Shown here: piece after piece, positions 19,075 through 27,463 of the stretch | How the letters are laid out: each line of letters opens with the position of its first letter | Position numbering within the stretch: the stretch's first letter is position 1 | DNA from: Planoprotostelium fungivorum | Lineage: Eukaryota; Evosea; Variosea; Cavosteliida; Cavosteliaceae | Direction: 5' to 3' | Length of the DNA stretch: 31,663 nucleotides | NCBI GenBank assembly: GCA_003024175.1 | Contig: MDYQ01000282.1 | Coordinates: 1 to 31,663, forward strand | The notes under the pieces: model-generated | Seen by the model: the letters and a program-made list of their open reading frames with translations, nothing else | What the model was told of the DNA's origin: nothing | The model's database searches: none | Program-made: the position numbers and the translations under genes

Positions 19075-19859
19075 TTGCAGACAACGCCCCACAGCCAGAA
19101 AACTCGCGAAATATTTCGTTGTCATTTTCCGAGCGTCTACATCGAGATAATAAATCTCAAAGTACCTTCCACTGCACAAGCAAAGAACGTCGTCCACATG
19201 GATCCAGTCGGACTTTCGGTCTACCATGCCTTGAAGAAAAGACAGTTATTCATCGCTCGAACAGTCCAAAAGGCAATTCTCTTTGCTTATATCCTCGACA
19301 TTGACCTCATCTCAGGGAGATTATACGAAAGAGCTTCAACAGAAATTGTTGGAACGAGTTGGAGAGACATACCTCTTGGTTCCAGTCAGGGCAACGTTCG
19401 CTAGATATATCCTCCACCATTTGAATGGACAAATCATTCAAGCGTCCGTTATATCAAGTCGGCTTTTGCCCGATCTCACGTTGTCTCCAGAAGTGATTAG
19501 ATGTTGCCTTGAATATCTGATAAAGAAAAAACAAGTGAGAACAGGACGACATGCAACACTGAGTCTCACACAGGTCGCCATTGTGCTCGCTGCAGAAGCT
19601 TGGACTCAATCTGTGGTGAAGTTCACCTCAATGAGGCAACCGAAACACCCCGAAGATCTCACAATCTATAACGAACAAAATGCATTATACGGTTTGATTG
19701 AAAATCTAGAAACAATTACAGGAAAATCTGAAAGGCGAGGTCGAGTACTGTACATGGTCTAATCACAAAGCAGAGCTGATCTGGAAGCCAAAATCAAGGA
19801 AAAAGCGACGCGAGTCATTTCATTGATGAGGCAGAGAGACATTCCCGAGAGTAATTAAT
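19075..19859 (+). CDS. Hypothetical helix-rich protein
   Basis: After a TTTTGCAG acceptor, the plus strand codes EIINLKVPSTAQAKNVVHMD and RQLFIARTVQKAILF. After a frame change near 19319 (ATCTCAG acceptor), a long clear block follows: GDYTKELQQKLLERVGETYL, ARYILHHLNGQIIQASVISS, LSPEVIRCCLEYLIKKKQVR, LSLTQVAIVLAAEAWTQSVV, YGLIENLETITGKSE. A last block, ADLEAKIKEKATRVISLMRQ, ends at a stop near 19859; an in-frame stop at 19760 must be spliced out to reach it. The LSPEVIRCCLEYLIKKK helix pair followed by short strands resembles a winged-helix layout, but I claim no family. Confidence 0.5.
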
Positions 19860-19937
19860 GTTTATAAATATAAGTGTATCTGGTTTTGAGCTTAGTGGAA
19901 CAGCTCCGAACCTCTCTAAACAGACATGTGACTGATA

Positions 19938-20275
19938 TCACCACGCTGTCTGCTTCGGATAGTCCGCACTCTGCATGGTTGTAGTCGTGAGGCTGATGAC
20001 CATCAGGCGTTTGACGCAAGATATTTTTATCTCGTCAAATTCAAACCAACGAACACCATGGTACTCTTCACCTTCCTCCATCACGAATAGAGAAGATCTG
20101 AGCACATCAAGGCTGGATGAAGAATTGTCACTCCTCAAATCGTTTGATTCGATCCGGGGAGCGTCTGCACTCTCCAAGAAGAACGTCACGACAAAGGATC
20201 CCCCATCACCGAGAGTCAGAGGGGTTCGCCGAAGAAAGAATCGACGAAGGTGATTCAAGTCAATCCTCGTGCTTG
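19938..20275 (-). CDS. Hypothetical protein, minus strand
   Basis: Open frame reading TRIDLNHLRRFFLRRTPLTL, GDGGSFVVTFFLESADAPRI, DVLRSSLFVMEEGEEYHGVR and WFEFDEIKISCVKRLM, stop at 19938. Just upstream in another frame lies MSTSAPSEGYNEAYITWIEL through YNMMYHKHED (20363-20262), with its own ATG. The two could be one gene broken by a one-base shift at about 20265. No family recognised. Confidence 0.4.
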
Positions 20276-20299
20276 TGATACATCATGTTGTATTTTTGC

Positions 20300-20745
20300 A
20301 ATTCTATCCATGTTATGTAGGCCTCATTGTATCCTTCTGAAGGTGCTGATGTACTCATTCAGTTACGCCCCAATTTGAGGGTACTTGTGACCTCGTCGGG
20401 GTCGAAAGCTAAGAGGGTAGCTGGAACGATATCTATCCCTGGACTGAAGAAGGGAGACAGTTTCATCTCGTCTTCAATGCTATATGATCACTAAGCAACG
20501 AACACAGAAAATCGAGAAAATAAAGTCCCCAGTAAAGGTATACAGAAGGTGAGGGTTTTGAAATTTAGTGCCTTGTTGATTGTCGTGACAGCCGATGGCA
20601 AACCAACCCATCAATACATCGAAGGAGGTCACACTGAGGAAGCAGCTCGCATCGAAGAAGGGGATCACATTGAGAGGGCGGCCCATCAAAGAACAAGCCC
20701 ACATCGAAGGATAAGCTTTTGAAGCGTGCAACCCCTCCCGCGCCA
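20300..20745. other. Mostly unassigned stretch with short frames
   Basis: Apart from the 33-codon minus frame noted with the previous gene, the plus strand holds a 39-codon frame near 20600-20716 (MANQPINTSKEVTLRKQLAS...) and a competing frame, VTADGKPTHQYIEGGHTEEA. Neither has splice sites I can defend. No repeats. Confidence 0.3.
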
Positions 20746-20747
20746 CA

Positions 20748-21260
20748 GTGCGAAGATTCTTTCCATGTTTACTCATTGACTTCAGCTCTCAACATCCCAG
20801 TGCAGCTTCCTCTACAACTGAGACCGGCGACTATCACAATGATGTGAACGATGCTCTCCATCATCATCATTGTGTGATACTGATCGATCACAGCACACAT
20901 GATCCAGGTGACATTACTGCATCTCCCGTGGACGAACTCAATCCCACTTCCTTTCATCATTGCTCCGATTCAATCTCAACCGAAGCCTACGCCCGAGCAC
21001 TCAAATTATTCCATCTGAGGAAGCCGGTACTTGTCACGGAGGTCCCTGAGACGTCTCAAATCATCTCTCCCACCCAAATCGCCCGAGAACTCTCTCCGCA
21101 ACAGGAAGGGCCCCTGGTATATCATCGTCCAGTCGACTGGTGAAAGCCCTTGTTGTTGAACGAAATATTTCCGTATTCACGCTCCATCAGGAGTACGAAC
21201 GTATCAGAGCAGAGCATTCAAGCCGAAATACGAGCGAGGAACCTACGAGATTACAGATAA
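20748..21260 (+). CDS. Hypothetical His/Asp-rich protein, at least two exons
   Basis: Exon to 21139, intron 21140-21190 (51 nt, GTGAAA...CATCAG, phase 2), last exon 21191-21260 (STNVSEQSIQAEIRARNLRD, stop). The first exon has SAASSTTETGDYHNDVNDAL, a short HHHH run, HSTHDPGDITASPVDELNPT, then RALKLFHLRKPVLVTEVPET and ARELSPQQEG. A CACAG acceptor directly precedes the open frame, so an upstream exon is likely and the true start is not in the frame. RKPVLVTE recalls EKPVVVTE in the gene at 16077-16643, perhaps a distant relationship. Function unknown. Confidence 0.55.
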
Positions 21261-21616
21261 TTTCATCGTGATGGTGAGTAACGTTGATGATAGCCTTGGG
21301 TGGACTGATTCACAGGAGGACGAGACAGGGGCCACGCGCCTTGTCTAACTGTCTAAAATTCAAACGTCTGCTGTATATTTCATAAAGGTGATGAACAATG
21401 AGGCTGAAGGTGTTTGACGAAATTATCTCACAAAGAGAGGAATGTTGTTGTTGAGGTTGCGTCAGGCTCTCGTGTGAGATGGTACGCCTAATTTTGTGGG
21501 TGGGGTGCGAAAATTTGCTTTGTCGGAAAACTGCGAAAATCGTTCGCTGAATCATATGTGAAATTCCGCAAATTGAGCGGGCTTCAGATTGGACCGGTAA
21601 GCAAACACCGACACGA

Positions 21617-21781
21617 TGACTCTCCAGCCAGAAGATGATCGGTTCGCCCCTTTCAGATTTACAAACATTCTGAGCGGCAAAGAGGGTCCCCTCCTCCACG
21701 AAGAAGGAGATCCACAGAGAATCATCTTTTCAATCGGCTCATGGCAAGTGATTCATCCGATCGAAATTAACAAGACACAGT
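21617..21781 (+). CDS. Small ORF upstream of the Ser/Pro-rich gene
   Basis: ATG at 21617, reading MTLQPEDDRFAPFRFTNILS, GKEGPLLHEEGDPQRIIFSI and SWQVIHPIEINKTQ, then a stop. Coding character is strong, better than the antisense frame. It may be the first exon of the 21821 gene, but the GTGAAT donor at 21780 is phase 2 and no acceptor before 21842 matches. So I leave it as a separate small gene or an unresolved exon. Confidence 0.45.
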
Positions 21782-21820
21782 GAATCTGGCTATTACATTC
21801 CTTTTCTCCTCTCGAAACAC

Positions 21821-23470
21821 ATGGTGTTACGACTTCACGAGGACAATGAACTGTATTTGGAGGACCTCCACCCGGAGGAAACGATGAAGCTCGGGTTCAG
21901 AATACACCTCGATGACGAGGAACAACCGCAGATGATTCACCTCAAAGATGGATGTGTTCTGATGATAACGGAGGGGGACAGAACGCACCTGCACATGAAG
22001 TTCTCCAAACCCTCTGGACCGACAGCGAATCGCTTTACAGAAGACGCCTCCCACTCTTTGCAATTTTCGACTTTGAAGAATTCCTCGCCTGAGCGCCAGC
22101 TACCTCCCACGCAGGTATCTTCAATGGACATCACCAGCACAAGTGTTGGACAGCCTGCAGTATCGATTATTTCGGCGTGCACATCGTACGTCCAATCTCT
22201 TTGGTTCCGGGGTCCAAGAACCCCAATAGAAGAGGAGACCGCATCCAGCGCAGATGAATCCACTGAGGAGACATCCAAGGAAGAGACGGAGGGGGTATTC
22301 ATTCAACGTGATGAAGAGACCAAGAAGGTGGAAAGCACCGCCGCAGTGCTGGAGTCAAAGGCCGACAGTCCATCAACCAAGGCCAAGGCAATGAATGATC
22401 CGAAGGAGACCCAAGCAGACAGAGAGGACCTTTTTGAGCGTTCAATACGCAGAGCACCACAGAGCCCTGTCAAGTCAGCACCTGAAGAGCCCTCCTGTTT
22501 TTCGCTCAGTCCACCACCCCGTATGCTCAATCGACGTACCATACGCTCTTCGAACTCAGTTTCCACACTCCCTCCGGCACAGATTCACCCCCAACTGCCC
22601 TCCCACTTGGTGACGCCAGAGAACCTCACTGATTCATCCGGGGCATACTATTCTGCTCTATCAAATTCACCATCGCCCGAAGGGCCCTCAGCACACAGAC
22701 CCCCTGCTTCACAAGCTCCCGTGGATTCACCTTCCGGAATGTTATTCAACTTCTCATCACCTGGCTCTGTTCAGACTGTTACCCCCGTACGCTCCCAATC
22801 ATCTGGAGGACCCCCTGCCTCTGTGGTGCATACTTCCTTTGGGCCTCATACTCCGGCAGATTCACCTTGTGAAGATATCCCTATCATGTCATCTCCCCAC
22901 CCTCGCAGAGAAATCACGCTCTCCTCTACAGTGCCCGCGATTCCCACCCCTCTACGTGTCAGATCGTCCAGGGGACTTGAAATTTCTCCAGCATACGTAG
23001 CATTGCATGAGGGCCTCGTATCCATCATGTCATCGGATGAGTGTCATCCTTGCACTCCAGGGGTGTACCCAAAGGGTGAGCTCCGGTCTCGCCTTGATAT
23101 CAGTCTGATGTTAGAGGCAGTCGATGTCGATTCGAAGAAATTCTCTCACACAACGGAGTCAAGTTTCGATTCATCATCTTCTACGGAACACTCTGTCTAT
23201 TCACCCTCTTCCTCAGTGGGTTCCATAGTCAGCCCATCAGTTCGTGTCAAGTTGATGGACCAGCTGAGAGATGTATCTCCCATCACCCATCCCGCACCCA
23301 CCGCATCTGTGAATCACATCTACCCTCAGCCCTCGGATAGTGAGAATGCTATTCGACAAGCATTGATGCCTTCAGATTCGACTGACACGGTATGTGCTGC
23401 GGAATTGAAGTCGGGGGTTCATAAGGGCAAGAAGTGTGGAAGAGAACTCCCCTGCGTATACCACCGATAA
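21821..23470 (+). CDS. Ser/Pro-rich protein with C-terminal Cys/His knuckle, 549 aa
   Basis: The longest uninterrupted frame in the window and, unlike its neighbours, intronless. Residues 1-65 form a compact acidic region (YLEDLHPEETMKLGFRIHLD, then HLKDGCVLMITEGDRTHLHM). Residues about 65-520 are low-complexity Ser/Pro/Thr/Glu with many SP and TP sites (for example SPVKSAPEEPSCFSLSPPP), typical of disordered, phosphorylatable linkers. The last 27 residues, VCAAELKSGVHKGKKCGREL then PCVYHR, form C-x13-C-x5-C-x2-H, a small zinc-knuckle-like motif that recurs, as I recall, in giant-virus and large-transposon proteins. A role as a scaffold or nucleic-acid-associated factor is inference. No signal peptide. 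Confidence 0.72.
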   Translation: MVLRLHEDNELYLEDLHPEETMKLGFRIHLDDEEQPQMIHLKDGCVLMITEGDRTHLHMKFSKPSGPTANRFTEDASHSLQFSTLKNSSPERQLPPTQVSSMDITSTSVGQPAVSIISACTSYVQSLWFRGPRTPIEEETASSADESTEETSKEETEGVFIQRDEETKKVESTAAVLESKADSPSTKAKAMNDPKETQADREDLFERSIRRAPQSPVKSAPEEPSCFSLSPPPRMLNRRTIRSSNSVSTLPPAQIHPQLPSHLVTPENLTDSSGAYYSALSNSPSPEGPSAHRPPASQAPVDSPSGMLFNFSSPGSVQTVTPVRSQSSGGPPASVVHTSFGPHTPADSPCEDIPIMSSPHPRREITLSSTVPAIPTPLRVRSSRGLEISPAYVALHEGLVSIMSSDECHPCTPGVYPKGELRSRLDISLMLEAVDVDSKKFSHTTESSFDSSSSTEHSVYSPSSSVGSIVSPSVRVKLMDQLRDVSPITHPAPTASVNHIYPQPSDSENAIRQALMPSDSTDTVCAAELKSGVHKGKKCGRELPCVYHR

Positions 23471-23589
23471 TAATCATCCAACGTCATTGTATATCTTTGT
23501 GTGCCTGAGAGAGCTCTACTCTAGTTTCGAAGATCGAGAACTGTCCCTTCATCGTCTACCGTCAGGATGTCGGTACGAGGGCTTGTTGA

Positions 23590-24090
23590 GTCAACCGTCA
23601 TCGTGATGCACCTGATCCTGACCGTGTGTGAACTCGACCACCAGGAACGGAGGTGCCATCAGTTTCACTCTACTCATCTTCGTCTGTGATCATGAACGTA
23701 CATAGAGGTAACCCTTTCACATCCAACACGGCCACCCGCAATGGTGCCGCGTCTTTGGCACCCGATTACTAGAAGCTGCCGTCACCTTCACCTGGAACAT
23801 CGCTGCAGGCTATGGATGTTGCCTCACAGCCTCGAATAGTGGAGGTGTCATCGACAACACCTCTGCCATAAACAACACCACCATCAGCAGTAACAACGCA
23901 AGTTCCAAGAAGGAGCCTTGTTGTTCGGATGCTTAGGACTGAACAACATCTCCTTGTCCAGGGTCAGGAAATAGTGCTGTCTACTGTGGTGCCCTCTATC
24001 TCCTCGCCAGTGGAGGAATCATCCACCTGCTCGTTGACGGTGAGCGTGACTCGTTTTCTACTTCCCATTCGATCAGGCATGGATGTCAGA
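23590..24090 (+). pseudogene. Beta-helix repeat gene relic
   Basis: Frame-shifted plus-strand blocks read VTFTWNIAAGYGCCLTASNS, GGVIDNTSAINNTTISSNNA, FGCLGLNNISLSRV and SAVYCGALYLLASGGIIHLL. N-x-A/GG-hydrophobic turns are those of right-handed beta-helix repeats, as in polymorphic membrane-type and amoebal surface proteins. At least two frame changes (about 23925 and 23970) and no start. MITE C copy 3 is inserted 45 bp after the last recognisable repeat. A related inverted fragment lies at 4672-4860. Confidence 0.5.
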
Positions 24091-24133
24091 AATAACACCG
24101 CCTGCTCAGGGGCTTCCTTCCCACAGTTAGCAC

Positions 24134-24491
24134 TGCAGGAATGGGTATTTGAGTATTCCATCGAATACTCATTCATTTAGGATGATACTCACTCATCAGT
24201 ACTCATTCTATATATGATGCGTTACGTTGATTCATCATATAGCAGGCAACACATGTCGCATCACCAATCACATCGTGTGACGAAGACGATCACGCACGAT
24301 CCACTTTCATTGATGCTATATCCTTCGTATTGTTATTGAACTCCTGCTCGGATGCACCTTCCTCCCTCAGATGGGACGCCGTCTCACCGCACGTGCAGTG
24401 ACTACTGTCACGAGCATTTGAGTATCCTGTCTTCGGGGTACTCAAATATTCACTTGACAGGGGGTCACTCACTCAAATACCCATTCCTGCA
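24134..24491. mobile_element. MITE C, copy 3 (complete, 21-bp TIRs)
   Basis: 358 bp with perfect 21-bp terminal inverted repeats: TGCAGGAATGGGTATTTGAG plus T at the left and its exact complement at the right. The interior matches copy 1 (same orientation) and copy 2 (opposite). It has no coding capacity, so it would need a transposase in trans. Only TGCA-like sequence at the ends could hint at a short target duplication, and it is part of the TIR as drawn. Confidence 0.92.
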
Positions 24492-24837
24492 AAAGAATAT
24501 ATTTAAATATAATGCGAAATTCTCTATGTAGAATGATCGCCCTGCGATCGCCCCGCCGGCCGTTTTTTTGGCTCTTATGGTCGCTAACTCTCGCATTGTC
24601 CATCAATCCATTGATTGTCGACATCAAATTTGGTTGCTCTTCGATCTGAGATCGACCGAGACGGAGAAACATCTCATGGTGGGCTGTCCATTCTATCGAA
24701 AGGAGCCCAGGGAACGAGGGTTGCTGAACCAACCTTGCGGTCGTGGCCAGATTCACCGAAGCTTGGTAAAGGACCATTTATTCATGACCGATTTTCGTCT
24801 CCCTCAGCTTGCCGGCCTCTGCTTTTTCCTTGACTTT
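24492..24837 (+). pseudogene. Possible LINE reverse-transcriptase C-terminal relic
   Basis: The plus strand reads MALMVANSRIVHQSIDCRHQ, IWLLFDLRSTETEKHLMVGC, PFYRKEPRERGLL. The ETE.HL...CP.Y...R pattern resembles the zinc-binding tail that follows reverse transcriptase in non-LTR retrotransposons (EtieHll..Cp.y...R). The first Cys pair is missing and nothing upstream looks like RT, so this is a short relic at best. It lies between MITE C and repeat A. Confidence 0.3.
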
Positions 24838-24968
24838 GACCACTGACCATTGACCGCACCCCTCGGTTAGTTGGCCGCGGTGAAGTTCCTGATGTGTGTT
24901 CTTGGTGTAGAATGTCAGTGCGGTAATGTTGTTTCTTACCCCATCCGTCGCACCGTTAGGTTTTTGAG
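24838..24968. repeat. Dispersed repeat A, copy 5
   Basis: TGACCACTGACCATTGACC at one end, GTCGCACCGTTAGGTTTTTG at the other. The hairpin TGCGGTAA/TTACCCCA has one mismatch. It is inserted directly at the 3' end of a coding region: the minus-strand frame passes from ..LIHLMDSLK straight into the repeat's NLTVRRMG. Confidence 0.8.
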
Positions 24969-25378
24969 GGAGTCCATGAGATGGATGAGAAACCTCTTTC
25001 CCTTGGCATCGGCACATAGGGCTCCAAACTCCTCATAGAACTTCAAGAAGAGGGAGAGACCGATGGACTTGATGTCAATTCTGCGCTCCTCGTGGGTACG
25101 GGTGTTGTAGTGTGAATCAAGCAGATCCAACGCTCCAGATCCAGCGATGATTGATATTCCTCCTTCAGTCTACTCCGCTCAGTACCATCTCATCAAATTG
25201 ACCACCCACCGAAATCTCCACCGTGTTCTGAATGTGCACAAGGTAGAAGAAGACGGTGTTGCCAGTCTGTGGCTCCAACACACGACCGACGTCTGAGTGA
25301 AGTCTGCAGAGGTAAGAAGTCATGCAGAGGATGTCGGTCACCCTACCCAAAGATATTGACGCCGTTCTTCCAAGGCAT
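24969..25378 (-). CDS. Conserved-looking hypothetical gene, truncated by repeat A
   Basis: ATG at 25378 (MPWKNGVNIFG), intron 25304-25346 (43 nt, GTAGGG...TGCAG, phase 2), exon LHSDVGRVLEPQTGNTVFFY, LVHIQNTVEISVGGQFDEMV to about 25165, then, after an unresolved junction, ISIIAGSGALDLLDSHYNTR, THEERRIDIKSIGLSLFLKF, YEEFGALCADAKGKRFLIHL up to repeat A. The compact, well-ordered sequence, unlike the low-complexity neighbours, suggests a housekeeping-type or at least once functional protein. I could not name the family. The C-terminus is replaced by repeat-derived residues. Confidence 0.5.
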
Positions 25379-25434
25379 GGACCCTCTTCTTCAACGAGAT
25401 GGATGGAACCTCTGATCTGCCTACGCCCCGCCCC

Positions 25435-25625
25435 TCACTCATGCTGGAGAAACTGTTGTATAGTGTGGGTGGGTCTCCGATCTCGAGGCAATGTTGAGGA
25501 AGTAAGCATCTCAGAAAGGATCACTCCCTTCTCCTGTTGAAGTTGCTCCTGAGTAGGGTCCCAAAGGTGTTGATTGGAAGAGGAGGGAGTAATCGAGGTA
25601 ACTTCTCCTACAGCAACTGTCAACC
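25435..25625 (-). CDS. Hypothetical exon, Gln/Ser-rich
   Basis: After a GGGTTGACAG acceptor the minus strand reads VAVGEVTSITPSSSNQHLWD, PTQEQLQQEKGVILSEMLTS and RRPTHTIQQFLQHE, stop at 25435. A competing frame (SEGRGVGRSEVPSISLKKRV) continues beyond it toward 25350. Probably an exon of the same gene as the block just upstream (25641-25916), but no donor was found to link them. Confidence 0.35.
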
Positions 25626-25640
25626 CAATGGATGGTTAGG

Positions 25641-25916
25641 TCAAGATGGAATCATGTTGGTGATGTTCCCATGTTCTGAAGAGAATCTATAAGACATGAG
25701 AAAGTGACTTAGGAGCACTGTGATCTGGCTTGGGTCAGAGACGAATCTTTTGGCGCTCTCCATCCTTCGATTTTGAAGAATCGAATAATGACCAGCATTT
25801 GGGAATAGAACGCCTGCAATGCAGGTCAGGAGAAGGATCTTGGATGTCAACTCTTTCTTTTGGAAATATTCAATTAGAGGTATCCCTCTGCGTGAAGAGT
25901 TTCTTCTTTTTCTCAA
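25641..25916 (-). CDS. Hypothetical exon with one hydrophobic segment
   Basis: Minus-strand frame reading IEYFQKKELTSKILLLTCIA, GVLFPNAGHYSILQNRRMES, AKRFVSDPSQITVLLSHFLM, stop at 25641. KILLLTCIAGVLF is a hydrophobic run that could be a membrane span or a buried helix. No ATG heads the frame. No family recognised. Confidence 0.35.
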   Translation of the reverse strand: MRKRRNSSRRGIPLIEYFQKKELTSKILLLTCIAGVLFPNAGHYSILQNRRMESAKRFVSDPSQITVLLSHFLMSYRFSSEHGNITNMIPS

Positions 25917-26137
25917 GAAGACCGATTACTGACCTTTCTCTGTGATGTGGAGATGTGTTGTGACCGAGCGTGGCGACAATTGTAGTGGTCAAGGATTTTC
26001 GGTGATCCAATCAATCATCCGTCCCATTTCAAGGAGAGCGAAGAGGCGACCATGTGACTGTTTTAAAGAAAAGCTTGAGACGAACAGCGCTGTTGGGCTT
26101 TAGATATAATACTCGTAATCGTCTCTTGTATCTGTCT
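25917..26137. other. Gene-free stretch
   Basis: No convincing frame on either strand and no repeat copy. Slightly AT-rich toward the repeat B fragment. Confidence 0.4.
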
Positions 26138-26245
26138 GATCCTTCGCTTTTCCCCTTGAGATCACCTGCATCGCTGGATTGTTTGTGTCTGTTTTGTTTG
26201 TTTGCGGGCTCAATTATTTGTACCGCGAATGGTCTCGGTAAAAAA
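26138..26245. repeat. Dispersed repeat B, short copy
   Basis: Matches the first 118 bp of copy 2 (13740-13857), ending at GGTCTCGGTAAAA, after which the flanks diverge. The shared GCGGGCTCAATTATTTG block is nearly identical in all three copies. Confidence 0.8.
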
Positions 26246-26401
26246 ATCTAAAACGAAGGAGTTGATGACAATTCTTCACGAATCCTATGTATTACATCAG
26301 AACGGACATATGTCGTGGTGAGGATGTGTTAACGCCTCCACTAGGTAGATGATCGATCCTCTGCTTATTGCTTCCCTCCTCTTCCTTGTAACACTCTTGC
26401 A

Positions 26402-26986
26402 TCAACGCCTGTGGCGGAGAGTTGAGGCCGCTCTCTTACAATGCTGTCGAGGGAGATTGAGATGAATTTGGACCAAGAGACGAGGATGTCACCTGAAGAG
26501 CCTGATCAAGTTTCCACAGAGGTACTGCATCTAACGCAATATTGATGATCTCCACACTATACACTCTCATCCCCCTCACCGTGTGGGTCGCTCCCAATCT
26601 CTTCGCAGACTTCTTGTCCTCGTAAATTGTATTTGAGACGTGGATGTCATCGTCACGTTGCCTCTTAATGTGATACCTCTTTGGAACGATCGTTCCCTCT
26701 TCACCCAGTTTCTCCGCGATCTCGTAGACTCCTAAAATCTGGTAATCTCGATGAGAACTGAAGCATTCCGTCTCGCTGGTAAGAAACCATTCTCACTCTG
26801 AGTCGGGTCTGTTCTGGACTTGGGTAATGGTGTCTGCACCGAAGCGTGATGCTATTGGATTCGACTGATGAATCCTTATAAGAAAACAAGTCTTCTTGAT
26901 GAGGTTCCACTCGACGAACGTCTGTCGTCGTCATCAGCTTCTCATCACGATCATTTCTTCACCTTCATTCCATTGACATGTCCCAT
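26402..26986 (-). CDS. Hypothetical protein, four exons, about 150 aa
   Basis: ATG at 26986 (MGHVNGMK), introns 26922-26962 (41 nt), 26758-26796 (39 nt) and 26444-26492 (49 nt), all GTGA...AG and phase-consistent; stop at 26402. Exon 2: TFVEWNLIKKTCFLIRIHQS, NPIASRFGADTITQVQNRPD. Exon 3: YQILGVYEIAEKLGEEGTIV, PKRYHIKRQRDDDIHVSNTI, YEDKKSAKRLGATHTVRGMR, VYSVEIINIALDAVPLWKLD. Mixed alpha/beta and rather basic. No catalytic or metal-binding signature seen, no signal peptide. Intact and probably expressed. An upstream in-frame run (EDET) means an earlier start is possible. Confidence 0.7.
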
Positions 26987-27019
26987 GAGTGTTTCATCTT
27001 CTGCTCAAGTTGATCCTTC

Positions 27020-27391
27020 TCTCTTCGATCATCCTGTCATAATCGCTGTCCGTGAGATCGATCGTGGACGAAGTTGATCGTGGACGAAGTTGATCGTGGA
27101 CGAAGTTGATCGTGGACGATCTTTTGGCAAGAAAAAATCGTACGATCTCCGAAATCAATTAGACTTGATGTTGCATTCTCGAGGCAATGTCCATCACCCA
27201 CGCAGACATTGCTCACATTTCTTCTTGAGCCGATTAGGTGGATACAGAAACCACTTCTCACTGAAAACGGAAGCCAGTCGATTCCAGATCGTGGCATCCA
27301 TCAATCTTCGATCTTGAAATGATAGGTTGGTATGAATGGTCAACTCTCGATACGAGGACGTATTCACCATTTCTGCCGGTTCGGTCTGCAA
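27020..27391 (-). CDS. Hypothetical gene fragment overlapping a tandem repeat
   Basis: The minus strand reads ELTIHTNLSFQDRRLMDATI, WNRLASVFSEKWFLYPPNRL and KKKCEQCLRG, followed by a likely intron (about 27141-27190, GTGATG...CGGAG, phase 2) and then SYDFFLPKDRPRSTSST running into the 16-bp tandem repeat. CEQC could bind metal but lacks a partner pair. No start is fixed. It lies head-to-head with the right-arm gene. Confidence 0.35.
27058..27120. repeat. 16-bp tandem repeat, about 3.7 units
   Basis: GATCGTGGACGAAGTT repeated head to tail, perfect over three units plus a partial one. The unit is not a multiple of three, so any frame through it cycles. Confidence 0.95.
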
Positions 27392-27463
27392 TCGGTTCAG
27401 TGATTCAAAACGAAGACGACATCAACCCGCCTGGCTGGAAATTTGGAAAAAATCGCGCTCTGA

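Noticed and set aside
21310-21699. 129-codon minus-strand frame
   Set aside because: The plus strand at 21617-21781 has the better coding character with an ATG; the rest of the minus frame has no support.
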